DNA of 64,000 nt from Actinomadura_C alba (GTDB lineage Bacteria > Actinomycetota > Actinomycetes > Streptosporangiales > Streptosporangiaceae). Below, in pieces: positions 18,100 through 27,944 of the stretch. The position numbers and the translations under genes are program-made. Under the pieces are notes generated by a model. The model had not been told where the DNA came from, searched no databases, and saw only the letters and a list, made by a program, of their open reading frames with translations. The stretch lies in assembly GCF_039530285.1 (NCBI RefSeq), contig NZ_BAAAOK010000015.1:1-64000 (forward strand), written 5' to 3'. Within the stretch, counting starts at the first letter, position 1; each line of letters opens with the position of its first letter.

Positions 18100-18143
18100 G
18101 TGACTATAGATGGCAGTACGATCGATAGTTCTCTTCTAGTCAC
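18100..18143. promoter_or_regulatory. Nested inverted repeats in the LysR/HAD divergent promoter
   Basis: GTGACTA (18100-18106) pairs with TAGTCAC (18137-18143), and inside it ACTAT (18103-18107) pairs with ATAGT (18125-18129). The interval lies between two divergent starts, one of them a LysR gene. It is a good candidate for the regulator's recognition and activation sites. Confidence 0.55.
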
Positions 18144-18163
18144 CCGGTCGCCACAGTGCTCCC

Positions 18164-18706
18164 ATGAACACGAACACCGATCATCGGCTCGGCGTCGACT
18201 TCGGCCGGGTGATCCACGGCGCCTCGGCGCCCTCCGGCGTCGAGGACACCGTCTTCCTGCAGGGCGGGGACGAGCAGGCCCTGCGCTCGCCGCCCACGGA
18301 AGGGGCGTTCGACGTGCTGCCCCGGCTCGTCGAACTCTTCGGCGGGCGAGTGTGGATCATCTCCAAGTGCGGCGAGCGCATCCAGCGGCGCACTCTTCGG
18401 TGGCTCGCCCACCAGGACTTCTACGAGCGCACCGGCATGCCGCCCGGGAACGTGCGCTTCTGCCGCAAGCGGGCCGACAAGGCCCTCCACTGCGCCGAAC
18501 TCGGCATCACGCACATGATCGATGACCGGCTGGACGTGCACCGGGCGCTGCGCGGTCTCGTCCCGTACCGCTACCTGTTCGGCCACCAGTCGCAACCGGC
18601 CCCGGCCTGGGTCCGCGCCGTCCTCACCTGGGCGGAGGCGGAGACGGCCGTCACCGCAGATATCGCGGCGGCACTGAGCGGGCCAGCCAGACCCCGTTCG
18701 CGCTGA
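18164..18706 (+). CDS. HAD-superfamily-like protein with an altered motif I
   Basis: The 180-residue protein has a HAD-like layout: GVDFGRVIHG (motif I), WIISKCGER (motif II), a Lys region CRKRADKALHC (motif III) and HMIDDRLDVH (motif IV). In motif I the usual second Asp of DxD is Gly (DFG), so phosphatase or nucleotidase activity is doubtful. The LysR gene is divergent. Its last 56 bp overlap the 3' end of kptA on the other strand. Confidence 0.72.
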   Translation: MNTNTDHRLGVDFGRVIHGASAPSGVEDTVFLQGGDEQALRSPPTEGAFDVLPRLVELFGGRVWIISKCGERIQRRTLRWLAHQDFYERTGMPPGNVRFCRKRADKALHCAELGITHMIDDRLDVHRALRGLVPYRYLFGHQSQPAPAWVRAVLTWAEAETAVTADIAAALSGPARPRSR

Positions 18707-19190
18707 GCCGGAACTCGTGGCCCGCCGCGGCCATCGCGGCGGCGTCGACGGTCAGCACGACCGGAGGCCCCCGGCGCGCGCCGACGCGCCGGGCGGTCTC
18801 TTCGTCGGGGGACAGGTGCACGTCGTGGCGGGCCATCGGGCGCAGGCCCTCGCGCCGGATGGCCGGCAGCACCCGCTCGACGGTGCCGTGGTAGAGCAGA
18901 TCCGGCGGCGGCGTGACGGGCAGATCGAGATCGACGGCGACCGAGTGCCCCTGACTGGCCCGGATCCGCCGCCCGGTCTCGTCAAAGGCGTAGCGTCGCT
19001 TGCCGCCCCCCGAGACGACCTGATGGAGCTCGTCGCGGCTGATCGGGCGCCCATGACGCGCGCAGGCCGCCAGCAGTTCCTCGACATCGGTCCAGCCGGC
19101 CTCGTCGAGTGTGATCCCGATCAGCTCCGGCCGGTGCCGCAGGTGCTTGGCGAGATACTTGGACAATCGCGTCCGCCGGCGCTCATCCAT
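18651..19190 (-). CDS. kptA: RNA 2'-phosphotransferase, Tpt1/KptA family
   Basis: The 179-residue protein is a full-length KptA. It has an N-terminal RLSKYLAKHLRHRPE, then GWTDVEELL, and the C-terminal ADP-ribosyltransferase-like half with LYHGTVERVLPAIRREGL and HVHLSPDEETARRVGARRG (DVHLSPDEE in the sequence). The enzyme moves an internal 2'-phosphate from RNA to NAD, giving ADP-ribose 1'',2''-cyclic phosphate. Bacteria lack the yeast-type tRNA splicing that needs it, so its substrate is unclear. ATG 19190 begins the family sequence. A short tandem repeat lies at and upstream of the start. Confidence 0.87.
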   Translation of the reverse strand: MDERRRTRLSKYLAKHLRHRPELIGITLDEAGWTDVEELLAACARHGRPISRDELHQVVSGGGKRRYAFDETGRRIRASQGHSVAVDLDLPVTPPPDLLYHGTVERVLPAIRREGLRPMARHDVHLSPDEETARRVGARRGPPVVLTVDAAAMAAAGHEFRLSANGVWLARSVPPRYLR

Positions 19191-19226
19191 GGTCCATCCC
19201 GTAGAGCATGGTCCATCCAGTAGAGC
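19189..19226. repeat. Two tandem 19-bp repeats at the kptA start
   Basis: ATGGTCCATCCCGTAGAGC (19189-19207) is followed directly by the same sequence with one change (19208-19226). The first copy overlaps the kptA start codon region, so copy-number change could affect its translation. Confidence 0.75.
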
Positions 19227-19245
19227 ACTCGGGTGAAACACGAAT

Positions 19246-19273
19246 ACGCCGTGCCCCGCGGGGGGCACGGCGT
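19246..19273 (-). terminator. Terminator of rpsT
   Basis: ACGCCGTGCCCC (19246-19257) and GGGGCACGGCGT (19262-19273) form a perfect 12-bp stem with a 4-nt loop. It lies 22 nt downstream of the rpsT stop and upstream of kptA, separating the two co-directional genes. Confidence 0.75.
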
Positions 19274-19295
19274 CGTGAGACACCCTCGACCTTGG

Positions 19296-19556
19296 TTACA
19301 GGGCGGCGGCGCGCTTGGCGATCGCCGACTTGCGGTTGGCGGCCTGGTTCTTGTGGATGACGCCCTTGCTGACCGCCTTGTCGAGCTTGCGGCTCGCGTG
19401 CCGCATGGCGGTGGTCGCCTCCTCGGCGTTGCCCGCGTCCGCGGCCTCGCGGAACTTGCGGATCGCCGTCTTGAGCTCGGACTTGACGGCCTTGTTGCGC
19501 AGACGGGCCTTCTCGTTCTGCCGGTTGCGCTTGATCTGGGACTTGATGTTCGCCAC
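19296..19556 (-). CDS. rpsT: 30S ribosomal protein S20
   Basis: The 86-residue basic protein, starting VANIKSQIKRNRQNEKAR and ending KSAIAKRAAAL, is a typical S20 that binds 16S rRNA. GTG 19556 is chosen because S20 always begins (M/V)ANIKSQ. The frame's upstream extension would be atypical. The gene is single, divergent from lepA, as in other actinomycetes, and closed by a strong hairpin. Confidence 0.97.
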   Translation of the reverse strand: MANIKSQIKRNRQNEKARLRNKAVKSELKTAIRKFREAADAGNAEEATTAMRHASRKLDKAVSKGVIHKNQAANRKSAIAKRAAAL

Positions 19557-19652
19557 GAAGAAGCCTCGGATTAGGGAAGTCGATCGGATGGGCGCGTGGT
19601 CCGCCTGACCGGCGGCCTTCGGGCACGACACACGCGCCACACGCAGTTGGAC

Positions 19653-19682
19653 AGCCTACCAATTCCATGAGCCAACCCTCAA
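19653..19682 (-). promoter_or_regulatory. Likely rpsT promoter
   Basis: Read on the minus strand, TTGAGG (19682-19677) and TAGGCT (19658-19653) are 18 nt apart. This fits a sigma70-class promoter about 100 nt upstream of rpsT. No other start for this gene was looked for experimentally. Confidence 0.45.
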
Positions 19683-19808
19683 ACCCAACGGAAAATACGG
19701 GCTCACGGGGATATCGGCATGCCGACGGCACCGCGCAGAGCATGGCATGCGGCATGGGACCATGGGTAGTGCAAGATCTCCACTCTACGCTCCCGTACAA
19801 GGATCCGC

Positions 19809-21641
<1,833 letters not shown>

Positions 21642-21669
21642 CCGCGTGAGGGCCCACGGCGCCGCGATG

Positions 21670-22614
21670 TCATGCGGGCCGCGGGACGGTGTCCCGCGAA
21701 CGCCACCAGGCGAGGGTCTCCTCGAGCGCCGCGTCGAGTGGCGTGGGCGCCACGCCGAACGTCGTCTCGAACGCCGATGAGTCGAGGACGTACGGCCGGT
21801 CGAACTGGTAACGGGTCTCCCTCAGCTCGCGCATCATCGGGGACACCAGCCCCATCGCGTTGAAGGCCCACCTCGGCACCTGGGCGAAGCGGGGCCCCGG
21901 GGCGTCCGCGATGGCGCACAAGCGCTCGGCGAAGGCCCGCGCCGACACCGCCGGTCCCGTCGGGATGTGCCATGCCCGGCCCCAGGCCCGTTCGTCGACG
22001 GCGGCGATCGCCAGCGCCCGCGCGACATCGGGCAGGTAGGTCCAGGCGTGCGGGACGTCCGGATCGCTGAGGAACGACACCCGCCGGCCGGCGAGCAGCG
22101 CCGGTACGAGGCGGTCACCCAGGTAGGACTGGTCACCTGCGCCTGGCCCGAAATAGTCGGAGCCGCGTAGTTCGGTGGCGCGGACCCGCCCCGCCCGTTG
22201 GGCGGCGAGCGCGTCAGCCCACATCGTCGTCCGGACCCTGCCCTTGACCCCGGTCGCCGCGAGCGGCAGGTCCTCGGTCATCGGCCCGTCGACGGGTCCG
22301 TAGCCGTACAGGCAGCCCAACGTCACCAGCACGGCGCCGGTGGTCTCGGCGGTGGCCAGCAGCGCGGCGGCGACCGGCGGCCAGTCCAGCGCCCAGCGGT
22401 GGTAGCGCGGATTCATGCAGTTGTACAGGGTGTCGGCACCCTTGGTGATCTCGGTCAGCCGGTCCCGGTCGGCGGCGCTCGCGGCCACCTTCGTCACGCC
22501 TTCGGGTCCGGAACCGGACCGGGTGACGACGACCACCTCGTGCTCCTGAGCGCTGAGGAGCTCTGCCAGCCGGTGTCCCACCTGGCCGGCGCCCACGATG
22601 ACGTGCTTTCCCAT
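21670..22614 (-). CDS. NAD(P)-dependent epimerase/dehydratase-like protein (extended SDR)
   Basis: The 314-residue protein starts with a Rossmann motif VIVGAGQVGHRLAELL (GxGxxG), has YNCMNPRYHRWALDW and GSDYFGPGAGDQS, and ends EETLAWWRSRD, typical of NAD-dependent epimerase family proteins. The canonical YxxxK is not obvious. It is divergent from the TetR gene, and two matching palindromes lie between them, so it is probably the TetR-controlled gene. Substrate unknown. Confidence 0.8.
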   Translation of the reverse strand: MGKHVIVGAGQVGHRLAELLSAQEHEVVVVTRSGSGPEGVTKVAASAADRDRLTEITKGADTLYNCMNPRYHRWALDWPPVAAALLATAETTGAVLVTLGCLYGYGPVDGPMTEDLPLAATGVKGRVRTTMWADALAAQRAGRVRATELRGSDYFGPGAGDQSYLGDRLVPALLAGRRVSFLSDPDVPHAWTYLPDVARALAIAAVDERAWGRAWHIPTGPAVSARAFAERLCAIADAPGPRFAQVPRWAFNAMGLVSPMMRELRETRYQFDRPYVLDSSAFETTFGVAPTPLDAALEETLAWWRSRDTVPRPA

Positions 22615-22653
22615 GTTCCCGTCCTTCTTGTGTGCAGTTCGATGCTCTGTTTC

Positions 22654-22701
22654 GAGAGCAATGCTCTCTCTATGGCATCACCGTGTCAAGAGCAGTGCTC
22701 T
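22654..22701. promoter_or_regulatory. Two TetR-type operators AGAGCA-N-TGCTCT
   Basis: GAGAGCAATGCTCTC (22654-22668) and AGAGCAGTGCTCT (22689-22701) share the perfect 6-bp arms AGAGCA/TGCTCT around one variable base, and a further half-site TGCTCT occurs at 22643. They lie between a divergent TetR gene and its neighbour, so they are very likely the TetR binding sites. Confidence 0.8.
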
Positions 22702-22734
22702 CGTTCGTTGTCGGCGCTCTGCTAACGTCGGGGC

Positions 22735-23436
22735 ATGAACGCGAGCCGTACGGCCCGGGAACGGGTGAGGGTGGAGCTGACCCGGGAGATCACCGAGATA
22801 GCCCGCAGGCAACTGGCGACCGAGGGGGCGGCGGGGCTGTCGCTGCGTGCCGTGGCGCGGGAGATGGGGATGGTCTCCTCGGCGATCTATCGGTACTTCC
22901 CCAGCCGGGACGACCTGCTCACCGCACTGATCGTCGACGGCTACAACGCGATCGGCGAGGCCGTCGAGCGAGCCGACGCCGCGTGCGCCCGCGACGACCA
23001 CAACGGAAGGTGGCTGGCGGTCTGCCGGGCGGTGCGGGGGTGGGCGCTCGCTCATCCGCACGAGTACGCGCTGCTCTACGGCTCGCCCGTGCCCGGCTAC
23101 CAGGCACCGCAGGACACGGTCGGGCCCGCCATCCGCGACACGGTCGTGTACGGAAAGATCATCAGTGACGCTCGCGACGCGGGCGTGCTGAACCCACCGG
23201 ACATCTGCCCGCCGCCACCGCCGTCGTTCACCGCGGACGCCGACCGGCTGCGCGCGGTGATGATGCCGGAGGTGTCCGACGACGTCGTCAGCCGGGCGAT
23301 CATCGCCTGGACGGGTGTGTTCGGGATCGTCAACTTCGAGTTGTTCGGCCAGTTCAACAATGTCGTGGAGAACCGCGCCGACCTTTTCGACCACAACGTG
23401 ACCGTCCTCGGCCGGCTCATCGGCCTGCCCGGCTGA
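22735..23436 (+). CDS. TetR-family transcriptional repressor
   Basis: The 233-residue protein has an N-terminal TetR HTH (EITEIARRQLATEG, LSLRAVAREMGMVSSAIYRYF) and a C-terminal WHG-like ligand domain (RAVRGWALAHPHEYALLYGSPVPGYQAP). It probably represses itself and the divergent epimerase-like gene through the two palindromes ahead of it. The ligand is unknown. Downstream, 23437-23673 is a less GC-rich stretch with no gene visible. Confidence 0.9.
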   Translation: MNASRTARERVRVELTREITEIARRQLATEGAAGLSLRAVAREMGMVSSAIYRYFPSRDDLLTALIVDGYNAIGEAVERADAACARDDHNGRWLAVCRAVRGWALAHPHEYALLYGSPVPGYQAPQDTVGPAIRDTVVYGKIISDARDAGVLNPPDICPPPPPSFTADADRLRAVMMPEVSDDVVSRAIIAWTGVFGIVNFELFGQFNNVVENRADLFDHNVTVLGRLIGLPG

Positions 23437-23673
23437 CGGTCGCAGACGAGGTGGGCTCGCCGGTGCTGACCAGCTTCCAGCCTGCCGCTACTTGATGAGC
23501 GCCGAAAGGTGAAGCCGAGGAACGAGCAAGTCCGGATGAATGGCGTTATCTCCCGCAAGATGCCTGTTAAAGGTAATTGTTGGGGAAAAATAACTGAAGT
23601 GGAGAAATCTGCCGTGATAGGCGTTCGGCGTCGATAAGATCGGCCGATGCCTGAGCATCTGCGTGAAGCGCCC

Positions 23674-24306
23674 ATGAGCATCGCCGACTTTCCGATGCCG
23701 CCGAAGATCGACCCCGCGAGGCTACGCCCAGGCCGCTGGTGGTACGTCGTCGCGGGTGTCATCGCAGGACTCAGCATCCTGGTGCCCGGTACGATCTCGC
23801 AGGTGCTCATCCAACCGATGTTGGAGGGCCCGCCTCTGCATTCCCGATTTTCACCGGGACAGACCGTGACCGTCACCCTTGATCCCCGCGACCGGCCCGC
23901 GATCTACGCGGCCGAGCCGTCCCATGCCGACGCGATCCCGCAGACGAGATGTTCGGTCACCTCGAACCGAGGAGAGCGGATCAGAGTCACCGGACCGACG
24001 GAGGAGTGGAGCGAGGACGTGGATGGCACCACGTGGGCCTGGGTCCGTACGATCGAGGCGCCGGCGGCCGGAGACTACCGGGTGTACTGCCAGGGCACCG
24101 GATCCGCGCAGCCTTCTTCCTATGCGATCGGCCCCGCCGACCGGCCACGTGAGGTCATCGGGCGAATCGTGCCCATCGTCATCAGCGTGGCCGGATGTTT
24201 CGTGGGGATCGGCATCGCCGCCGCGATCGCCACGGTGACCGCACATCGCCGTCACCGTCACCGTCGGCGTCTCGTCGCGGAGGCCACCGCACCGACGATG
24301 CGATGA
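23674..24306 (+). CDS. Membrane protein of unknown function, paralogue of the 28868-29467 product
   Basis: The 210-residue protein has an N-terminal IDPARLRPGRWWYVVAG segment leading into helix 1, an extracytoplasmic beta-rich region with two Cys (TRCSV, YRVYCQG), a second helix near the C-terminus (IVPIVISVAGCFVGIGIAAAI) and a His/Arg-rich tail. The same plan and the IDPxxLRPGRxW start recur in the protein at 28868-29467. An ATG at 23647 is possible, but 23674 matches the paralogue's length better. Function unknown. Confidence 0.7.
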   Translation: MSIADFPMPPKIDPARLRPGRWWYVVAGVIAGLSILVPGTISQVLIQPMLEGPPLHSRFSPGQTVTVTLDPRDRPAIYAAEPSHADAIPQTRCSVTSNRGERIRVTGPTEEWSEDVDGTTWAWVRTIEAPAAGDYRVYCQGTGSAQPSSYAIGPADRPREVIGRIVPIVISVAGCFVGIGIAAAIATVTAHRRHRHRRRLVAEATAPTMR

Positions 24307-24393
24307 GCTGACACCTGACAAGGCCGTCCGCATGTTCCGCTGAGGCGGAATCGTCAGGGCCGGCCGTTCATCCTCCCGCCGCCGAAGAAGAGT

Positions 24394-24439
24394 TCTGCGT
24401 GATCACGAAGGAGGGCACCCTCCACCGTGATCACGCAGA
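24394..24439. terminator. Bidirectional hairpin between convergent genes
   Basis: TCTGCGTGATCACG (24394-24407) pairs perfectly with 24426-24439, and an inner GGAGGG/CCCTCC stem (24410-24415, 24418-24423) continues it. It lies between the stops of two convergent genes and would terminate both. Confidence 0.75.
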
Positions 24440-24481
24440 GACATCTCTTCGGCCGCGCTCGGTGCGCGGCTGGACCACCGC

Positions 24482-25879
24482 CTACGGGCGCCAGAGGACG
24501 GCGCTCGACTGCGCCGCCGTCAGGGCCACCGAGCCGGCCCAGCTCACGGCGGACTGCTGCGGGAGGTAGGCGCGGTCCAGGAAGAACGCGCGGTTGATGG
24601 AGGTCACTGTGACCGGGGCGCCGTTGTCGCCCGCGCCCATGGGCTGCCGGATCGCCTCGATGCTCGCGATGTCCGCGGCGGTCGTGCCCTCGGGCAGTTC
24701 CACCGTGGTCGCCGCCGGCAGGTCGCGCTCGATCGCCGAGCCCGGGACCGAGTGGTCGGACCGGTAGAGCGTGGCGGGATCGGACTTCAGCCGGACGCCG
24801 ACCGCGATGCCGGGCTTCGAGCCCGTGCCGGTCGGGGTGCCGGTCTGCTTCTTCACCTCGATGAACAGGTAACTGCGCTGGTCGCCGACCTCCGGGGTGG
24901 CCGGGTCGGACGGGCTCTCGATCTTGCCCTCGCGGATCATCTCCTCGGCCATGACGGGATAGGTCCAGGCGTTGCGGTCCATGAGGATTTCGCGGGCGCG
25001 ATCCTGCGGCATGGTCTGCGTCGTGTCGAGGAGGAAGCGCAGCGGCGCCGGTTCGGTCACGACGTCGCACATGTTGTTGTTCACCGTGCAGGTCTGCAGC
25101 AGCGGGTGGTCGCCCTCGTAGGCGCCCTTGAACTGCAGGGTCTGGTGATTGGCGGCCTGGTAGACGCCGGTGCCGCCGACCCGCTCGCCCTTGGCGTCCA
25201 CCTCGACGCGGTAGACCCACTCGATGTCGGTCGTACGGCCCCAGCGCGCCATGAGCGCGGGCGAGTTCGTGCCGCCGTCCTCGTTGCTCCAGATCACCGA
25301 GTACTCGAAGACGCGGTGACCGGGAGCCGTGGCGGGCCGTTCCTCGTGCCAGCCGATGAGCGGGGTGTCGGTGCGCGCGTTCTGGAAGGCGTCGCCGAGC
25401 AGCGGCAGCGTGCGGCCGACCACGATGGGGGCGTGCCGCAGTGCGACCTGGTCGGCCCTGGGCGTCCTGATCTGAGTACCGCCAAGGACGACCTTGCGGG
25501 CGGCGGGCGAGCTGCCCTGCGGCGAGAAGGCGAGGGTCAGCTTGTGGCGGCCGCGCTGCACGGAGCCGAGCGCAAGGTCGCGCGTGGTCGGCTGGTCGGA
25601 CGGCACCACCAGGTCGGTGACGTGCCGCCCGTCGACGCCGACGGAGACCACGGCCGACTCGGCCCCGGTGCGCACCCAGGACACTCCGGGCGCCGAGACG
25701 CTGAAGCGGACCAGCGCCTCACCGCCGTCGCGGACCTCGAACGGGACGGTCTTGACCGGCCCGCCCCGCTGGAGGACGACCGTACGGTCGGAATCGTCTG
25801 CGGCGAACGCTGGGGAGGCTGTGATGGCGCCGAGCGTGCCGGCCACTGCCAGCACGGCGGCGCTCTTTCTGATGCTCAT
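24482..25879 (-). CDS. Secreted protein of unknown function
   Basis: The 465-residue protein begins with a clear Sec signal peptide (IRKSAAVLAVAGTLGAITASPAFA, cleavage after AFA near residue 26). The mature part looks beta-rich and contains two close Cys (LQTCTVNNNMCDVV) that may pair. No catalytic motif is recognised. It stands alone, with a strong terminator beyond its stop and hemW divergent upstream. Confidence 0.75.
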   Translation of the reverse strand: MSIRKSAAVLAVAGTLGAITASPAFAADDSDRTVVLQRGGPVKTVPFEVRDGGEALVRFSVSAPGVSWVRTGAESAVVSVGVDGRHVTDLVVPSDQPTTRDLALGSVQRGRHKLTLAFSPQGSSPAARKVVLGGTQIRTPRADQVALRHAPIVVGRTLPLLGDAFQNARTDTPLIGWHEERPATAPGHRVFEYSVIWSNEDGGTNSPALMARWGRTTDIEWVYRVEVDAKGERVGGTGVYQAANHQTLQFKGAYEGDHPLLQTCTVNNNMCDVVTEPAPLRFLLDTTQTMPQDRAREILMDRNAWTYPVMAEEMIREGKIESPSDPATPEVGDQRSYLFIEVKKQTGTPTGTGSKPGIAVGVRLKSDPATLYRSDHSVPGSAIERDLPAATTVELPEGTTAADIASIEAIRQPMGAGDNGAPVTVTSINRAFFLDRAYLPQQSAVSWAGSVALTAAQSSAVLWRP

Positions 25880-26049
25880 GATCGCCGACCGTAGAGGCCG
25901 AACGTGGCTGCCGTGTGAAGACGACGAGACTTGTCGGTGAGCGCCCCACCGGCACGGAAACGTCGGTCAGCGCCCACGTTCGGAGCGGAGGATCCCGCAG
26001 CGGCGGATGTGTGGACGGATGAGTCGGCGGGGGGCGGCAGACTTGAGGG

Positions 26050-27258
26050 GTGCCCTCGATCCTGCCTGACGGCGACCCCGTGCCCAGCGACGGCGCTCTC
26101 CCCGAGAGCGCAATCGACGGGCTGGGGACCCGGCCGTTCGGGTTCTACGTCCACGTGCCGTTCTGCGTGACCCGCTGTGGTTACTGCGACTTCAACACCT
26201 ACACGGCCGCCGAGCTCGGGCCCGGCGCGTCCCGGGACTCGTACGCCGAGACCGTGATCGCCGAGATCAGGATGGCCAGGCGGGTGCTGGGCGACGTGGA
26301 CCTGCCCGCCGAGACGGTGTTCTTCGGCGGCGGCACGCCCACCCTGCTGCCACCGGGCGACCTCGGGCGCATTCTCGGGGCGATCGAAGCCGAGTTCGGG
26401 CTCGCCGGCGGCGTCGAGGTGACCACCGAGGCCAACCCGGAATCCGTCGACGAGGCCTACCTCGGGCGGCTGCGGGAGGCCGGGTTCAACCGCATGTCCT
26501 ATGGGATGCAGAGCGCCCGCGAGCACGTGCTCGCGACGCTCGACCGCACGCACACGCCGGGCCGCGTGCCGCAGGTGGCGGAGTGGACCCGCGCGGCCGG
26601 ATTCGAGCACGTGAACCTCGATCTCATCTACGGAACGCCGGGGGAGCGTGACGAGGACTGGCTGGCCTCTCTCGACGCCGCGCTCGCGGTACGGCCCGAC
26701 CACGTCTCCGCCTACGCGCTCATCGTCGAGGAGGGCACCCGGCTGGCCGCCCGAGTGCGGCGCGGTGAGCTGGCCGCCCCCGACGACGACGCGATGGCCG
26801 ACCGTTACGCGATGGCCGACGAGAGGCTGAGCGCTCACGGCCTGAGCTGGTACGAGATCTCGAACTGGGCGGCCGGCCCGGCCGCCCGCTGCCGGCACAA
26901 CCTGCTCTACTGGACCGGCGCGGACTGGTGGGGCGCGGGACCCGGTGCGCACAGCCACGTCGGCGGCACTCGCTGGTGGAACGTCAAGCATCCCGCCGCG
27001 TACGCGGCGCGGCTGGACGAGCGGGTTACCCCGGCGCACGCCCGTGAGGTGCTCGGCGCCGAGGACCGGCGGATCGAGCGGATCATGCTGGAGGTCCGGC
27101 TCGCCGACGGCTGCCCCGCGGACCTGCTCGACGACGCCGCGGTCGAGCGCCTGATCGCCGATGGCCTGCTGGATCGGCAGGCCTACGACATCGGCCGCGC
27201 GTGCTTGACCCCGCGCGGCCGGCTGCTCGCCGACGCGGTCGTCAGGGATCTCACCTGA
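26050..27258 (+). CDS. hemW: Radical SAM heme chaperone HemW (formerly annotated as coproporphyrinogen oxidase-like)
   Basis: The 402-residue protein carries the radical SAM cluster motif CVTRCGYC (CxxxCxxC) at about residues 38-45, with GFYVHVPF before it, FFGGGTPTLL, and NRMSYGMQS in place of the usual RxSxGxQS. HemW binds and delivers heme. True HemN has an additional Cys in CxxxCxxCxC, and here the residue after the third Cys is DF, as in HemW. GTG 26050 follows GAGGGG. It heads the hemW-hrcA-dnaJ region usual in actinomycetes. Confidence 0.9.
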   Translation: MPSILPDGDPVPSDGALPESAIDGLGTRPFGFYVHVPFCVTRCGYCDFNTYTAAELGPGASRDSYAETVIAEIRMARRVLGDVDLPAETVFFGGGTPTLLPPGDLGRILGAIEAEFGLAGGVEVTTEANPESVDEAYLGRLREAGFNRMSYGMQSAREHVLATLDRTHTPGRVPQVAEWTRAAGFEHVNLDLIYGTPGERDEDWLASLDAALAVRPDHVSAYALIVEEGTRLAARVRRGELAAPDDDAMADRYAMADERLSAHGLSWYEISNWAAGPAARCRHNLLYWTGADWWGAGPGAHSHVGGTRWWNVKHPAAYAARLDERVTPAHAREVLGAEDRRIERIMLEVRLADGCPADLLDDAAVERLIADGLLDRQAYDIGRACLTPRGRLLADAVVRDLT

Positions 27259-27285
27259 CGGCCGCGAGAACGTCTCCCGGCCGAC

Positions 27286-27921
27286 TTACTTGATCATGGG
27301 CCAGGCCATGAAGGCCGGATACCGGTAGTACTCGCCGCGGTTCGCCGCCACCCCGGCCATGATCATGAAGACGATCGCGGCGATCGCCTGGATGGGCCAC
27401 GTGATGAGACCGATGATCAAGAAGACGAGAATGAAGTTGATGATCGAGTAGACCGACTGCGTGATGGCGAAGTTGAGACCCTGGACACCGTGGTGCCGGC
27501 AGAACGCCGACTGGTCCTTCTTCGCGAGGTAGACGACGAGCGGCGCGACGAAGCCCACGAGGACCTGGCCGATATGGGCCAGCATCCCCCACTGCCGATC
27601 GTCGGGCGTCGTGGGACCGCCGTAGCCCTGGGGGCCCTGGGGGTAGCCGCCGGGCTGGCCGTAGGCGGGCTGCTGCTGTCCGTACCCGGGTGGCGTGCCG
27701 TAGCCCTGCTGCTGACCGTACTGCCCGTAGTCGGGCTGCTGTCCGTACCCGGGCTGCTGTCCGTACCCGGGTTGCTGTCCGTATCCGGGTTGCTGCCCGT
27801 ATCCGGGTTGCTGCCCGTATCCGGGTTGCGTGCCGTACCCGGGCTGTTGCCCGTAGCCCGGTTGCCCGCCGTGCCCGGGCTGCTGCTCATGGCCAGGCTG
27901 CTCGGGCGTCTTGTCCGTCAT
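27286..27921 (-). CDS. DUF4870 (Tic20-like) membrane protein with a Gly-Tyr-Gly-Gln-Gln-Pro repeat tail
   Basis: The 211-residue protein has an N-terminal low-complexity half with about ten GYGQQP-type repeats, then a DUF4870 domain (MLAHIGQVLVGFVAPLVVYL, SAFCRHHGVQGLNFAI, and helices INFILVFLIIGLI and IAAIVFMIMAGVAANRGE). The role of the family is unknown. The repeat part is expected to be disordered and cytoplasmic. ATG 27921 follows AAAGGAG. A similar build with unrelated helices is seen at 39176-40048. Confidence 0.85.
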   Translation of the reverse strand: MTDKTPEQPGHEQQPGHGGQPGYGQQPGYGTQPGYGQQPGYGQQPGYGQQPGYGQQPGYGQQPDYGQYGQQQGYGTPPGYGQQQPAYGQPGGYPQGPQGYGGPTTPDDRQWGMLAHIGQVLVGFVAPLVVYLAKKDQSAFCRHHGVQGLNFAITQSVYSIINFILVFLIIGLITWPIQAIAAIVFMIMAGVAANRGEYYRYPAFMAWPMIK

Positions 27922-27944
27922 GCCGTGCTCCTTTCGGGGGCGCC

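Noticed and set aside
27700..27900. Regular direct repeats that could suggest a CRISPR array (also 39700-40000)
   Set aside because: The repeats are in frame and encode GYGQQP- or GYPGQQ-type units within membrane-protein genes; there are no variable spacers.
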